This document shows, one piece after another, positions 42,242-52,449 of a DNA stretch of 64,000 bases (positions are counted from its first letter, which is position 1; each line of letters begins with the position of its first letter). Origin of the DNA: Anaerocolumna sp. MB42-C2 (lineage in GTDB: Bacteria; Bacillota; Clostridia; Lachnospirales; Lachnospiraceae); contig NZ_CP133190.1 of NCBI RefSeq assembly GCF_030913705.1, positions 4,923,501 to 4,987,500 of the forward strand, in the 5' to 3' direction. The notes beneath the pieces are model-generated. The model was given only the letters and a program-made list of their open reading frames with translations, was not told where the DNA came from and did not search any database. The position numbers were made by a program, and so were the translations under genes.

Positions 42242-43360
42242 ATGACGAATTTAACAATTTTAATAAAACCCGTATCGGGAACGTGTAATATGAATTGTCA
42301 GTATTGCTTCTATTATGATGTTATGAATCATAGAGAACTTAAGAATTATGGGTTTATGTCAGAAGAAACACTGGAGCAAATCGTGAAAAGAGCTTTTGAT
42401 TATGCGGATCAATCAGTAATATTTGCTTTTCAGGGTGGAGAACCTACTTTAATAGGTTTAGAGTTTTATGAGAAATTAATTCAATATGTTAAAAAATATA
42501 ATGTTAATAAGATAAAGACTGATTTTTCCTTACAAACAAATGGATTAAAAGTGGACCAGGAGTGGGCTGACTTTTTTAAAAAGCATAACTTTTTAATTGG
42601 CCTGTCACTGGATGGACCCAAAGAAACCCATGACAGGAACCGATTAGATCCATTAAGACAAGGTACATATCTAAGGGTAAATAAGACAGGTCAATTACTT
42701 CTTAAAACCGGGGTGGATGTTAATGTATTATGTGTGGTAAGTAAGAGTATAGCCAGACACCCTGCCGCCGTTTACCGGTTCTTTAAAAAGAATAACTATA
42801 AGTTTATGCAGTTTATTCCTTGTCTGGATGCCTTAGGAGAAAAACCAGGAATCAATGAATACTCGCTTATTCCGGAAGATTATGGAGATTTCCTGTGTGG
42901 TTTATTTGATTTATGGTATCAGGATCTAAAAAACGGGACACAGATCAGCATACGAATGTTTGATAATATCGTTCAGATGCTTTTGGGTTATCCTCCGGAA
43001 AGTTGTGATTTGGTAGGCCATTGCTCTATTAATGCCGTAATTGAGGGGGATGGAAAGGTATATCCCTGCGATTTTTATGTTCTCGATGAGTGGTGTCTTG
43101 GTAATATTAATATAAACAGCTTTGATGAATTAAAAGAACATAGTAATGGTAAACAATTTGTGGAGAGCTCAAGGAAAGAAGAACCGGAATGTCAGTCCTG
43201 TAAGTTTTATTCGATTTGCCGAACCGGCTGCAGAAGACACAAAGAACCGGTTATTAACGGCAAACTTTCTAAAAATTATTTTTGCAGTGCATATCAAAAC
43301 TTTTATAATTATACAATGACACGTTTTATTGAGATCGCGAATCAGTTCAGAACTAATTAA
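42242..43360 (+). CDS. Anaerobic sulfatase-maturating enzyme-like radical SAM protein
   Basis: A 372-residue radical SAM/SPASM protein. The SAM cluster is CNMNCQYCF (Cys15, 19, 22), followed by FAFQGGEPTL and LSLDGPKETHDRNR. The C-terminal SPASM domain binds two auxiliary [4Fe-4S] clusters (CDLVGHCSIN, CDFYVLDEWCLGN, CQSCKFYSICRTGCRRH, C near 352). It closely follows the anSME pattern, which converts a Cys or Ser in sulfatases to formylglycine. No sulfatase with CxPxR is encoded in the window, so the target must be elsewhere or a different protein. Confidence 0.88.
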   Translation: MTNLTILIKPVSGTCNMNCQYCFYYDVMNHRELKNYGFMSEETLEQIVKRAFDYADQSVIFAFQGGEPTLIGLEFYEKLIQYVKKYNVNKIKTDFSLQTNGLKVDQEWADFFKKHNFLIGLSLDGPKETHDRNRLDPLRQGTYLRVNKTGQLLLKTGVDVNVLCVVSKSIARHPAAVYRFFKKNNYKFMQFIPCLDALGEKPGINEYSLIPEDYGDFLCGLFDLWYQDLKNGTQISIRMFDNIVQMLLGYPPESCDLVGHCSINAVIEGDGKVYPCDFYVLDEWCLGNININSFDELKEHSNGKQFVESSRKEEPECQSCKFYSICRTGCRRHKEPVINGKLSKNYFCSAYQNFYNYTMTRFIEIANQFRTN

Positions 43361-43548
43361 GGTTTAGGGCCGGGAGAGCATCAATTATGGATATAGTTGA
43401 CTGTTTTCCCGGCTTATATCTTCCATTTCCTGGGATAGAGTTATTAAACATACGGCTACTTTATAATTAGGTAAAAATAACCGTAATGATCCAATAAAAG
43501 AGATGTTTATTGAAAAAAATTTAATCTTGATTGATAGAAAGAATAAAG

Positions 43549-43617
43549 CTGCCGGTTTATAAGAAAACCATTGTTTTTACAGGATGGTCTTTTCTTATAA
43601 ACTGGCAGTTAGTTTTT
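43549..43617. terminator. Bidirectional terminator
   Basis: CTGCCGGTTTATAAGAAAA pairs with TTTTCTTATAAACTGGCAG (43590-43608), followed by TTAGTTTTT. It lies between the convergent radical SAM and PPC-domain genes. The remaining 43361-43548 shows no gene. Confidence 0.8.
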
Positions 43618-44752
43618 ATTTATTCAGTTTGATATTATAAAAACCGGATGTATTTTTAGTACCTTTCGTTATCTTAATGTAATAAGTACCTTTAGGAAGT
43701 TTAGTAGATGTTAAGGTCTCAGCGGCAAAAGAGGCATCCTCATCTACGGTATCAAGAGTTTCAGTAATAGAACCGCTGATACCCCCGCCGTAGAAATCCA
43801 GTTTTATTTTACCTGAAGAAACACTTCCGGTAAATGTAATTTTAACGGCCTGAGATTTGGTAAGAGTCACTTTATACCAGTCAACTTTTCCGGTTTTGTC
43901 CGTTGCAGTCACAATTCCGGCTAAGGATTTACCGGCTGTTAGTTTTTTCGCTTTCGCTTTTGATGTGCCGCTTCCATCAGATATTGCTTTAAAAGTGTAT
44001 TTAACACGGAATAGCTCTGCAGAGCTTTCAACCTTTAAGTAATAAGTTCCCTTGTTTACTGCAAAGCATACATTACTGTTTGCCAAAGAAGAATACGTTT
44101 TGTCGGAAAGAGCTTTTTTACTGCTGCTTAACAAGGTAACATAACTTGAGTACTGAGACTCTACATTTACGGTAATACTGCCCGTTTTAGGAACTGTAAG
44201 TTTGTAATAAATCGGTTTCTGAGTATCCGTATTACCGGAGCATACCCATGCCTTATCCTTTAATATTCTGTCAGTTCCATTAAGAAACTGGGAAGCAAAA
44301 GCAAAAATATAACTATCAGGAGCTGTATCTGAAGCATAATCGTTTACTGAGAACTTAAGGTAATAGGTACCTTTTTTAAGTATTTTTGCTTCACTGTTAT
44401 AAGAGTCGTAACGGATTTCACTGGTACATGCTTCGTCAGCATAGATTTTAAAATCACCATAAACAGATTCATATTCCTCAGAGAGTTGGGCACTGCAGAT
44501 AAAGAGGCCCTTTTGATCAAAGGTTATGGGAAGTATGACTTCTTTTGTATCACCCGGTACATACACCTTATAGGTCTTAATTTTGTTAAATTCCGCATCA
44601 CTGCCGGTATTAATAACATAAGTAGACAGTTCATTAACTGAAGTGCCACTGTCAAGATCTTCTGCATATCCGGCTGCAAAAGCTCTCGTGGAGGGTATGC
44701 AAAGTAAAATAAGCATAAAAATCCCTAAAACTAATCCAAATCGTTTTTTCAT
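43616..44752 (-). CDS. Secreted protein with pre-peptidase (PPC)-like domains
   Basis: A 378-residue exported protein. Residues 1-26 are a signal peptide (KKRFGLVLGIFMLILLCIPSTRAFA). Three beta-rich repeats of about 100 residues follow, each ending in a GTYYLK(V/I/F) strand (ILKKGTYYLKFSV, AVNKGTYYLKVES, KLPKGTYYIKIT), as in bacterial pre-peptidase C-terminal domains; the last includes KVDWYKVTLTKSQAVKITF. There is no catalytic domain or sorting signal, so it may be a surface-binding protein. Confidence 0.8.
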   Translation of the reverse strand: MKKRFGLVLGIFMLILLCIPSTRAFAAGYAEDLDSGTSVNELSTYVINTGSDAEFNKIKTYKVYVPGDTKEVILPITFDQKGLFICSAQLSEEYESVYGDFKIYADEACTSEIRYDSYNSEAKILKKGTYYLKFSVNDYASDTAPDSYIFAFASQFLNGTDRILKDKAWVCSGNTDTQKPIYYKLTVPKTGSITVNVESQYSSYVTLLSSSKKALSDKTYSSLANSNVCFAVNKGTYYLKVESSAELFRVKYTFKAISDGSGTSKAKAKKLTAGKSLAGIVTATDKTGKVDWYKVTLTKSQAVKITFTGSVSSGKIKLDFYGGGISGSITETLDTVDEDASFAAETLTSTKLPKGTYYIKITKGTKNTSGFYNIKLNK

Positions 44753-45040
44753 TATTAAATCTCCTTTTCCCTATTATACAAGTGACATTATATTGTATAA
44801 ATCTACTGAATACAACAAAATATTACATATATGGAACTAAATTCCTATCTCTTAGATCATAAATCCTCAATTCTATTCATTACAAAAATGCAGAAATAAT
44901 AACCTTTTTAGTACTTTATTGTAAAATATTCAAAGGAGACCATAAACTATATATAAGATATTTAGCCGTTAAAATGTCTAAAAAAATCGTTTTGTAGATA
45001 AAAATATTGTATAAAATATTCAAAATGTAAAAAAAGTAAA

Positions 45041-45069
45041 TTGCATAGATAGTCAATATGTGGTAATAT
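45041..45069 (+). promoter_or_regulatory. Candidate promoter of chemoreceptor gene
   Basis: TTGCAT (45041-45046) and TAATAT (45064-45069) with 17-bp spacing. The 44753-45126 region is very AT-rich and holds divergent promoters, no gene. Confidence 0.45.
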
Positions 45070-45126
45070 ATATCTATAATTTACAAATATTTATAATAAA
45101 TTACACGAATGAATGGGGGCTATAAT

Positions 45127-46836
45127 TTGTTAAAAACGATTAAGAGTAAAATGATTTTCCTGGTATTTATTTTATTGTTCTTTGTTATTGGTCTAGGCTT
45201 ATATTCTTTAATGGTTCTTCGTAATGTAAATGAAAAATCGGAAATTATCTCAAACCAGATGTTACCCAACATTATAAACACGGAAGAATTAAATACGGCA
45301 ACTTCTAATTTTCGTAATTTGGAATATGAACATATTATTACCCAGGATAAAAAAGTAAAACAAGAAAAAGAAGATGCCATGGCAGCATTAAAAAAATCCA
45401 TACAATCAACTCTTGCCAATTATAAGAATACAGCCCAAACACAGGAAGTTAAAGAGTTAATCCAGACGGTAGATAAAAATTGGAACCAATATTTAACCTT
45501 GCATGATAAGGTAATCGAATTTAGTTTGAGTTTAAAAACAATCGAAGCCATGCAGATTATGAATGGGGATTCCAAGACATCATATGATGCTGCTTCAGAG
45601 GCCTTGCTAAAATTAGTAGAGATTAATAAAAATAAGGCAAATACAGAAAAGGCAGATGGCGATAAACAATATAAATATGCAGTTAAAATCAGTTATCTAT
45701 TTATTATTATCGGAATTTTGTTCAGTATTATAATTGTGACCATTATTATACGTTCTATTATGAAATCCATCCGTATTTTAATGAGGGAATTGAATCTTCT
45801 ATCTGATAAAGGCGGAGATCTGACACAGGAAATAAAAGTGCCGTCGAAAGATGAAATCAGCCAGTTAGCCAGCAGTATTAATAAATTTATTTCAAATATT
45901 AAATTGATTGTGGCTTCTGTTAATGATAATTCGGAAAGTACGGAGAATATTATTCAACATATTAAGGTAAATATGACAGAACTGAATGAAAGCATCGAGG
46001 CAATTTCGGCCACTACGGAACAAATATCGGCTGGTATGGAAGAAACAGCTGCTTCCACGGAAGAAATGACGGCAACCGCACAGGAATTAGTTAAATCCAT
46101 TCAGTCAATTACAGATAAATCTGCCCAGGGAGCTGTTAAAGTGGGAGAAATAAGCAGCCGTGCTGATGAAGTAAAAGAATATGTAACTGCTGCCCAAAAA
46201 GAAACTTATTCCTTGTTATCCGGGACAAAAGGCAAATTGGAGAAATCCATACAGGATTCAAAGGTTGTGGAGAAAATAAGCGTATTATCCAATGCCATTA
46301 TGCAGATCACAGAGCAAACCAATCTCCTTGCTTTAAATGCTGCTATTGAAGCGGCAAGAGCGGGAGATGCAGGAAAAGGTTTTTCTGTAGTGGCAGAAGA
46401 GATCAGAAAATTAGCAGAGGAATCCAAAAATGCGGTGGAAGAAATCCAGAATATAACCAACAAGGTGACTTTGTCAGTTAACAGTCTGTCTGATAATTCC
46501 AATAATCTTCTGACATTTATGTCTACCAATATCGAGAAAGATTATAAGATGTTTCTTGATGTTGCTGGGAAATATAGCGAAGATGCCTATTTTGTTGATA
46601 ATATGGTAACGGATTTTAAAGTGACTTCTCAGATGTTATTATCCTCTATAACTCAGATTATGTCCACGATAGACGGTGTTGCAATCGCCGCAAATGAGGG
46701 TTCGGAGGGAACAACAGAGATTGCCCAGAAGGTTGTTGGTATAAACAGTATGTCGTTGGATGTTCTCAATGAAGTAATCAATGCACAGGATAATGCCAAC
46801 GAATTAAAACAGGAAATATCCAAATTTAAAGTTTAA
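45127..46836 (+). CDS. Methyl-accepting chemotaxis protein
   Basis: A 569-residue chemoreceptor. The TTG start at 45127 is preferred because ATGGGGGC sits as ribosome site; the ATG at 45109 has none. A first helix (about 9-29), a four-helix-bundle ligand domain (about 30-180), a second helix (about 184-210), HAMP and a long cytoplasmic coiled coil follow. The signalling tip is [38 protein letters not shown]. It feeds the CheA/CheW pathway. No chemotaxis partners are nearby. Confidence 0.92.
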   Translation: MLKTIKSKMIFLVFILLFFVIGLGLYSLMVLRNVNEKSEIISNQMLPNIINTEELNTATSNFRNLEYEHIITQDKKVKQEKEDAMAALKKSIQSTLANYKNTAQTQEVKELIQTVDKNWNQYLTLHDKVIEFSLSLKTIEAMQIMNGDSKTSYDAASEALLKLVEINKNKANTEKADGDKQYKYAVKISYLFIIIGILFSIIIVTIIIRSIMKSIRILMRELNLLSDKGGDLTQEIKVPSKDEISQLASSINKFISNIKLIVASVNDNSESTENIIQHIKVNMTELNESIEAISATTEQISAGMEETAASTEEMTATAQELVKSIQSITDKSAQGAVKVGEISSRADEVKEYVTAAQKETYSLLSGTKGKLEKSIQDSKVVEKISVLSNAIMQITEQTNLLALNAAIEAARAGDAGKGFSVVAEEIRKLAEESKNAVEEIQNITNKVTLSVNSLSDNSNNLLTFMSTNIEKDYKMFLDVAGKYSEDAYFVDNMVTDFKVTSQMLLSSITQIMSTIDGVAIAANEGSEGTTEIAQKVVGINSMSLDVLNEVINAQDNANELKQEISKFKV

Positions 46837-46869
46837 CAGATAAATTAATTACATAAAGAAACAGCTTAA

Positions 46870-46912
46870 AAAGGCTGCCTGTCTCAATAATTTGAGATGG
46901 CAGCCTTTTTTT
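46870..46912 (+). terminator. Terminator after chemoreceptor gene
   Basis: AAGGCTGCC..TCTCAA pairs with TTGAGA..GGCAGCCTT, followed by TTTTTT. Confidence 0.9.
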
Positions 46913-46938
46913 AAATGAGAATATAACTAATTTATAAC

Positions 46939-46967
46939 TTGACGCATTTTCTTGAAAGGACTAAAAT
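46939..46967 (+). promoter_or_regulatory. Promoter of lrgA-lrgB operon
   Basis: TTGACG (46939-46944) and TAAAAT (46962-46967), 17-bp spacing. Confidence 0.65.
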
Positions 46968-47055
46968 TGTGGTTATTATTACATTGGTTCTACCAATAAG
47001 AGAAAATAAATTCTTAGTGTTATTTATTTTAATCAAACACTGAAAATTGAAAGGT

Positions 47056-47436
47056 ATGGTAACGGAAATGAAGTATATGAATCAAGCAGGTATTATTCTG
47101 GGCATTACATTTCTGGGTGAAATGATACATAATATAGTACCCCTGCCAATTCCGGCAAGTATTTATGGATTAATTATTATGTTATTTTGTTTGTATTTTA
47201 AGTTGGTAAAGGTGGAAAATGTAAAACAGACAGGAGGATTTCTTATTGAAATTATGCCATTGATGTTTATACCTGCGGCAGTAGGCCTTTTAACAACCTG
47301 GAAAGATTTAAAATCCATATGGTTTACGATTATAATAATTACAGTAGTAACAACGATCGTTGTTATGGTAGTTACCGGAAAAACGGTTCAGGCCATAATA
47401 AATATGGATAAATCTGAAAAGGTTAAAAGAAAATAA
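47056..47436 (+). CDS. lrgA: LrgA/CidA family holin-like protein
   Basis: A protein of about 122-126 residues with four predicted helices. Typical: AGIILGITFLGEMIHNIVPLPIPASIYGLIIMLFCLYF and GFLIEIMPLMFIPAAVGLLTTW. The start is uncertain among 47047 (TTG), 47056 and 47068. Family knowledge: LrgA forms membrane oligomers linked to autolysis, or pyruvate uptake with LrgB in Bacillus (PftAB). The paired LrgB gene follows. Confidence 0.88.
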   Translation: MVTEMKYMNQAGIILGITFLGEMIHNIVPLPIPASIYGLIIMLFCLYFKLVKVENVKQTGGFLIEIMPLMFIPAAVGLLTTWKDLKSIWFTIIIITVVTTIVVMVVTGKTVQAIINMDKSEKVKRK

Positions 47437-47450
47437 ATCAAAGAAAGGAT

Positions 47451-47489
47451 GCCATATCTGGATTCTTTTAACCAGTTATAGATATGGCA
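47451..47489 (+). other. Intergenic hairpin between lrgA and lrgB
   Basis: TGCCATATCT pairs with AGATATGGCA over about 18 nt. There is no T-run, so it may stabilise mRNA or adjust lrgB expression rather than terminate. Confidence 0.6.
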
Positions 47490-47531
47490 GTAGCACATTT
47501 GCCAGCAGATGTGAATAAAGTGGGTGTAAAA

Positions 47532-48224
47532 ATGAAAGAGTTTCTGACTAATTCCGTATATTTTGGAGTAATTATCAGCATAGCGGGATATATCTTAGGA
47601 GTAAAAATCAAAAATAAATTTAAAAGAGGATTATTTAATCCTTTACTTATATCCATCCTCATAGTGATGGCAGCACTTTTATTATTAAGAGTGGATTACG
47701 AAAGTTATAATACCAGTGCTAAATATTTAAGTTATTTATTAACGCCTGCCACGGTGTGTCTTGCAATACCGCTGTATCAACAGCTGGAGCTTTTAAAGAA
47801 GAATATGAAAGCAGTCATACTTGGAATCCTGGCAGGAATGATGTCCAGTTTAACAAGTGTATTAGTTCTGGCATACCTATTTGGCTTAAGCCATGAACAA
47901 TATGTTACCTTATTGCCGAAATCCATAACAACAGCCATTGGTATGAGTGTCTCAGAGGAATTAGGAGGAATTACCACAATCACCGTTGCAGTGATTATCA
48001 TTACCGGAGTACTTGGCAATATTATTGCAGAGATTATTTGTAAAGTGTTTAAAATACATAATCCCATCGCTGTGGGCCTTGCCATCGGTACATCGGCGCA
48101 TGCCATCGGAACGGCAAAAGCGATGGAAATAGGCGAAATTGAAGGCGCAATGAGCAGTCTGGCTATTGCTGTTTCCGGTATATTGACGGTTATAGGTGCC
48201 TCTGTTTTTGCGAGTTTTCTATAA
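47532..48224 (+). CDS. lrgB: LrgB family protein
   Basis: A 230-residue membrane protein, the usual LrgB length when started at 47532. The longer frame from 47484 begins inside a hairpin arm. Typical segments: LSYLLTPATVCLAIPLYQQLELLKKN, LLPKSITTAIGMSVSEELGGITTITVAVIIITGVLGNI and AVGLAIGTSAHAIGTAKAMEIGEIEGAMSSLAI. It works with LrgA, in control of murein hydrolases or as a pyruvate-type transporter. Confidence 0.9.
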   Translation: MKEFLTNSVYFGVIISIAGYILGVKIKNKFKRGLFNPLLISILIVMAALLLLRVDYESYNTSAKYLSYLLTPATVCLAIPLYQQLELLKKNMKAVILGILAGMMSSLTSVLVLAYLFGLSHEQYVTLLPKSITTAIGMSVSEELGGITTITVAVIIITGVLGNIIAEIICKVFKIHNPIAVGLAIGTSAHAIGTAKAMEIGEIEGAMSSLAIAVSGILTVIGASVFASFL

Positions 48225-48260
48225 TGATAAAGAAATAATATAGAATATAACATGTAAAAT

Positions 48261-48297
48261 TATACCATAATAGCTTTTATTATGGTATACTATTTTT
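48261..48297 (+). terminator. Terminator after lrgB
   Basis: TATACCATAATA pairs with TTATTATGGTATA over a GCTT loop, followed by CTATTTTT. Confidence 0.88.
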
Positions 48298-48411
48298 GTT
48301 GGCTAAAAATATAGGCCTCTGAATAAAATTAGAAAGGAACCACGAAAGGCTTTTGCAGATAACGAATGTGGTATATCGCAGAAAAAGATTGTGGTATTTT
48401 GGATAATAATT

Positions 48412-50580
48412 ATGAATGTAAATCAAATGGAAGAACTTATTGGTAAAATGACATTAGATGAAAAAATAGGCATGATTCATGGTAATCAGTTATTTCAGAC
48501 TAAGGGTGTAGAAAGACTTGGGATTCCTCCGTTTATCAGTTCCGATGGACCCATGGGATGCAGACTGGATTATCAGCCGGCCAGCTGGCAGGTAATCGGA
48601 CAAAATTACGATTACACCTCATATCTTCCAAGCAATACAGCACTTGCAGCTACCTGGAATCCGGATATAGCTTATGAGACAGGCAAAATACTTGGCAAAG
48701 AGGCAAGGGGACGAGGAAAAGATATGATTCTTGCACCGGGAATTAATATGATGAGAACACCTCTATGCGGCCGTAGTTTTGAATATATGGGAGAAGATCC
48801 CCATCTGGCCGCAGAGATGGTTGTGCCTATGATACAAGGTATTCAGGAAAATGATGTAGCGGCCTGTGTAAAACATTTTGCGGTAAACAGTCAGGAAACA
48901 AACCGGACAAGCATAAATGCCAAGGTAGATGAAAGAACACTGCAGGAAATCTATTTTCCAGCGTTTAAAGCTGCTGTAAAAAAGGGAAAAGCAGCATCTG
49001 TTATGGGAGCATATAATAAACTGAATGGATCTTACTGCTGCCATAATGACTACCTTCTTAACGAAGTGTTAAGAAAAGACTGGGAATTTGACGGATTTGT
49101 CATATCTGACTGGGGTGGTGTAAAAGATACTATGGAAGCAGCCTTTAACGGTTTGGATATGGAAATGAGCGTAACGGATAATTTTGATGAGTATTATATG
49201 GCAGGACCGTTAAAGAAAATGGTGGAAGAGGGTAAGGTTCCGGAAAGTATCATTGACGATAAGGTTAGAAATATACTTCGGGTTATGAACCGGCTGCATA
49301 TGCTGGATGGAGAAAGAAAAACAGGTACCTATAATGATGCAGAGGACCGTAGGTCTCTTCGCAAAGCAGCGGAAGAATCTATTGTTCTCTTGAAAAATAA
49401 ACAGAATATACTGCCTCTTGATGAAAAGAAAATAAAACATATTTTAATTGTTGGTGATAATGGGGACAGAATGCACGCCCTTGGCGGAGGAAGTGCAGAA
49501 ATTAAAGCACTGTATGAGATTTCGCCGTTACTCGGTATGTCTATGCTCCTTGGAGGTAATGTTACAATTCAATACGAACCCGGTTATTATGCTTCTGTTG
49601 TGGGAAATGTATGGGATGAGGGCTGGCAGGCAAACAGCCTGGAGGAAGATTCTGTATCCGGGAACAGGGAAGATGGCAAAGGGACGGAATGGACTGAAAA
49701 GAACAGGGAATACAGGCAGCGAGCTCTGAAGGCGGCTAAAGATGCGGATGTGGTTATCTATATCGGAGGATTGAATCATGATTATGATGTAGAGGGTATG
49801 GATAGAAGAAACCTTAAGTTACCGTATGGTCAGGATAAGCTGATATTAGATTTGCTTTCGGTCAGGCAGGATCTCATAGTAGTTATGATGACAGGCTCAC
49901 CGGTAGATATGAGTGTCTGGCTTGATAAAACCGATACCCTGGTGCAGACCTGGTATAACGGTATGGAGGGAGGATATGCCCTGGCAGAAATATTATTTGG
50001 AAAAGTGAATCCTTCCGGTAAATTGCCTGAGACTTTCCCTATGGCACTAATTGACACACCCGCCTGTCAATCCGGAATTTCACCGGAAGATAAGGAATTA
50101 AATTATACCGAGGGAGTTTTCATCGGATATCGTCATTATGATATCAATCATATAAAACCTGCATTTTCCTTTGGATATGGATTATCCTATACGGATTTTT
50201 CTATCACAGACGGAAATGTTGAATTGAAACAATCGGAAGATGGACTAAAGGTTCAGGTTTCAGTGACTGTTACAAATGAAGGTAAACTTCCTGGTGCACA
50301 GGTTGTTCAGATCTATACCGGATGTGGTGAAAATTCGCTAAACCCGGCAGTACGGCCAATAAAAGAATTAAAAGGTTTTCAAAAAATAAGCCTTAATCCG
50401 GGTGAGAGCGGAAAAGTTACCATCATTCTTGATGGCAGTGCGTTTTCCTCTTATTCCACTAGTGAAAAATGTTTTATTGTAGAACCAGGTAAATACAATA
50501 TATATATCGCTACTTCCTGTACGGATATCATTGAAACTCATAAAATTTACATCAGTAACAGAATAAAATATAGTAAGTAA
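48412..50580 (+). CDS. Glycoside hydrolase family 3 beta-glucosidase-like
   Basis: A 722-residue GH3 enzyme without signal peptide, so intracellular. The N-terminal barrel contains the nucleophile Asp233 (GFVISDWGG), HFAVNSQETNR and the KHF substrate motif. The second domain follows (EESIVLLKNKQNILPL), and a fibronectin III-like C-terminal domain (about 600-715) ends it. The start at 48412 is chosen over GTG 48391 by homology of MNVNQMEELIGKMTLDEKIG. It is next to an MFS transporter and probably hydrolyses an imported beta-glucoside. Confidence 0.92.
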   Translation: MNVNQMEELIGKMTLDEKIGMIHGNQLFQTKGVERLGIPPFISSDGPMGCRLDYQPASWQVIGQNYDYTSYLPSNTALAATWNPDIAYETGKILGKEARGRGKDMILAPGINMMRTPLCGRSFEYMGEDPHLAAEMVVPMIQGIQENDVAACVKHFAVNSQETNRTSINAKVDERTLQEIYFPAFKAAVKKGKAASVMGAYNKLNGSYCCHNDYLLNEVLRKDWEFDGFVISDWGGVKDTMEAAFNGLDMEMSVTDNFDEYYMAGPLKKMVEEGKVPESIIDDKVRNILRVMNRLHMLDGERKTGTYNDAEDRRSLRKAAEESIVLLKNKQNILPLDEKKIKHILIVGDNGDRMHALGGGSAEIKALYEISPLLGMSMLLGGNVTIQYEPGYYASVVGNVWDEGWQANSLEEDSVSGNREDGKGTEWTEKNREYRQRALKAAKDADVVIYIGGLNHDYDVEGMDRRNLKLPYGQDKLILDLLSVRQDLIVVMMTGSPVDMSVWLDKTDTLVQTWYNGMEGGYALAEILFGKVNPSGKLPETFPMALIDTPACQSGISPEDKELNYTEGVFIGYRHYDINHIKPAFSFGYGLSYTDFSITDGNVELKQSEDGLKVQVSVTVTNEGKLPGAQVVQIYTGCGENSLNPAVRPIKELKGFQKISLNPGESGKVTIILDGSAFSSYSTSEKCFIVEPGKYNIYIATSCTDIIETHKIYISNRIKYSK

Positions 50581-50680
50581 GTTTATATGCAGACCTAAGC
50601 GGAAAGTTTCATACGGTTAAAGCTGCCTGAATTTTACGAATATCATAAAACAACTTAGATACATGACAACGAGGTCAAAA

Positions 50681-51889
50681 ATGAAAAAAATAAAAGAAAA
50701 TTATAATTACACCATCTATGCGGCTTATCTGGGGTATATTACCCAGGCTATTATTGTAAATTTTGCTCCTTTATTATTTATTATGTTCCATAAAAGTTAT
50801 CATATTAGTCTGGATAAAATTGCATTACTGGTAACCTTGAATTTTGTAACTCAATTAACTGTTGATTTTTGCTCAATCATGTGGATTGATAAAATCGGTT
50901 ATCGTGTATCAGTGGTTGCCGCACATATTTTTGCGGCAATCGGGCTGATCGGTTTAGCTGTGTTACCGAATATATTACCGGATGCTTACAGCGGAATTCT
51001 GATAGCTACTATATTTTATGCCATTGGGGGAGGATTAATCGAGGTTTTGGTAAGCCCCATTGTGGAGGCATGCCCTACGGAGAAAAAAGAAGCTGCTATG
51101 AGTTTACTCCATTCCTTTTATTGCTGGGGGCAGGTATTCGTAGTAATAGTAAGTACGATTTTCTTCGCATTATTTGGACTGAAGAACTGGAAAATATTAG
51201 CGTTTTTATGGGCGCTGATTCCTTTGTTTAACTGTTTCTTTTTTAGCAGGGTTCCAATCAAGGTGCTGGTTGAAGAAGGAGAGAGTATGAGTATCAAACA
51301 ACTCCTCAGCAATAAAATTTTCTGGCTGTTGGCATTGCTGATGATGAGTGCGGGAGCATCGGAACTTGGTATGAGTCAGTGGGCTTCTGCTTTCGCCGAG
51401 TCGGGACTGGGTGTATCTAAAACGATAGGCGATCTGGCAGGTCCCTGCGCTTTTGCGGTTTTTATGGGAAGCTCAAGGTTATTTTTTGGTAAATATAGTG
51501 AAAAAATCAATCTGAAAAGATTTATGTTTATCAGTGGAGTGTTATGTATCATTAGTTATTTACTGGCAGCTCTATCTGTAAATCCGATACTTGCTTTAGT
51601 CGGATGTTCCCTTTGCGGCCTTTCTGTTGGTATCATGTGGCCGGGCAGTTTAAGCCTAGCTTCTAAAGCTTTAAAAAGAGGAGGAACCGCACTATTTGCA
51701 TTTCTTGCATTGGCAGGAGATATGGGCTGCTCTATAGGACCGGGTTTGGTTGGAATTGTTTCAGAGAAGGCAGGTGATAATCTGCAGAGGGGGTTACTTG
51801 CTGCTGCAATATTTCCGTTCATATTAATCCTTGGACTTATATTTAACAGCAAATTCACTAAAGTTACGGATGTATCGTTAATAGATTAG
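50681..51889 (+). CDS. MFS transporter (FucP-like)
   Basis: A 402-residue twelve-helix major facilitator. The start at 50681 has CGAGG at seven bases. The segment IGGGLIEVLVSPIVEACPTEKKEAAMSLLHSFYCWGQV is typical of the FHS/FucP-type group for sugar uptake, and GCSLCGLSVGIMWPGSLSLASKAL marks the second half. It lies after the GH3 gene, so it may import the glycoside. It ends 11 bp before a GNAT gene. Confidence 0.85.
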   Translation: MKKIKENYNYTIYAAYLGYITQAIIVNFAPLLFIMFHKSYHISLDKIALLVTLNFVTQLTVDFCSIMWIDKIGYRVSVVAAHIFAAIGLIGLAVLPNILPDAYSGILIATIFYAIGGGLIEVLVSPIVEACPTEKKEAAMSLLHSFYCWGQVFVVIVSTIFFALFGLKNWKILAFLWALIPLFNCFFFSRVPIKVLVEEGESMSIKQLLSNKIFWLLALLMMSAGASELGMSQWASAFAESGLGVSKTIGDLAGPCAFAVFMGSSRLFFGKYSEKINLKRFMFISGVLCIISYLLAALSVNPILALVGCSLCGLSVGIMWPGSLSLASKALKRGGTALFAFLALAGDMGCSIGPGLVGIVSEKAGDNLQRGLLAAAIFPFILILGLIFNSKFTKVTDVSLID

Positions 51890-51900
51890 GAGATTTATAT

Positions 51901-52386
51901 ATGATAATAAGACAGGCAAAACCGTCTGAAAGAGAAGAATTATTTCGGGAAGCGTATAAAGAATGGAGTAAAAACAGGACTTTTGAACAATACAAAGCAG
52001 ATAACAGCAAAGAAGATAAATATGGCATAAGGTATGTGGCAGAAGAAAATGGACATATCGTAAGTTCTTTAATTATGCTTAAATTTAAGGAACTGTTTGG
52101 CTGTAAAGTTTATGGTTTTGGTTCTGTTTTGACACCCACAGAGTATGCCGGTAACGGTTATGCCACAAAGCTTTTAAAATACTGTATCGACAATGTTAAT
52201 ACGGAAGACAGTTTGATTCTTTTATATTCGGAAATCAATCCTGCATTTTATGCAAGATTGGGATTTAGGAGTTTGCCTGTCCATTTACAAAAGGATAAGA
52301 AAGCAGTCTGTATGGTTTTATGTGCTGATTCAACATGGAAGAAATTGGAAAACACATCCATAGACCGGATACCGGATTACTTTTAG
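51901..52386 (+). CDS. GNAT family N-acetyltransferase
   Basis: A 161-residue acetyltransferase beginning MIIRQAKPSEREELFREAYKEWSKN, with the acetyl-CoA loop GFGSVLTPTEYAGNGYATKLLKYC and the motif INPAFYARLGFRSLP. The N-terminal half is like a mycothiol/Eis-type GNAT. The substrate is unknown. Co-directional with the MFS gene (11 bp), followed by a hairpin. Confidence 0.82.
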   Translation: MIIRQAKPSEREELFREAYKEWSKNRTFEQYKADNSKEDKYGIRYVAEENGHIVSSLIMLKFKELFGCKVYGFGSVLTPTEYAGNGYATKLLKYCIDNVNTEDSLILLYSEINPAFYARLGFRSLPVHLQKDKKAVCMVLCADSTWKKLENTSIDRIPDYF

Positions 52387-52388
52387 AA

Positions 52389-52424
52389 TCAGGACATGGA
52401 GTTTGTGACACTTCCATGTCCTTA
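52389..52424. terminator. Hairpin between convergent genes
   Basis: AGGACATGGA (52391-52400) pairs with TCCATGTCCT (52413-52422). The T-tract is poor (TAAGTAG). It separates the GNAT and the minus-strand flavoprotein gene. Confidence 0.6.
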
Positions 52425-52449
52425 AGTAGCCTAAGAATGATAAAATGGT

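Noticed and set aside
50590-50650. Partial likeness (CCTGAATTTTACGAATATC) to the left arm of the inverted-repeat elements
   Set aside because: About 17 of 21 bases match a simple AT-rich segment, but no GTGTCAAAAGGTC end or inverted partner is present.
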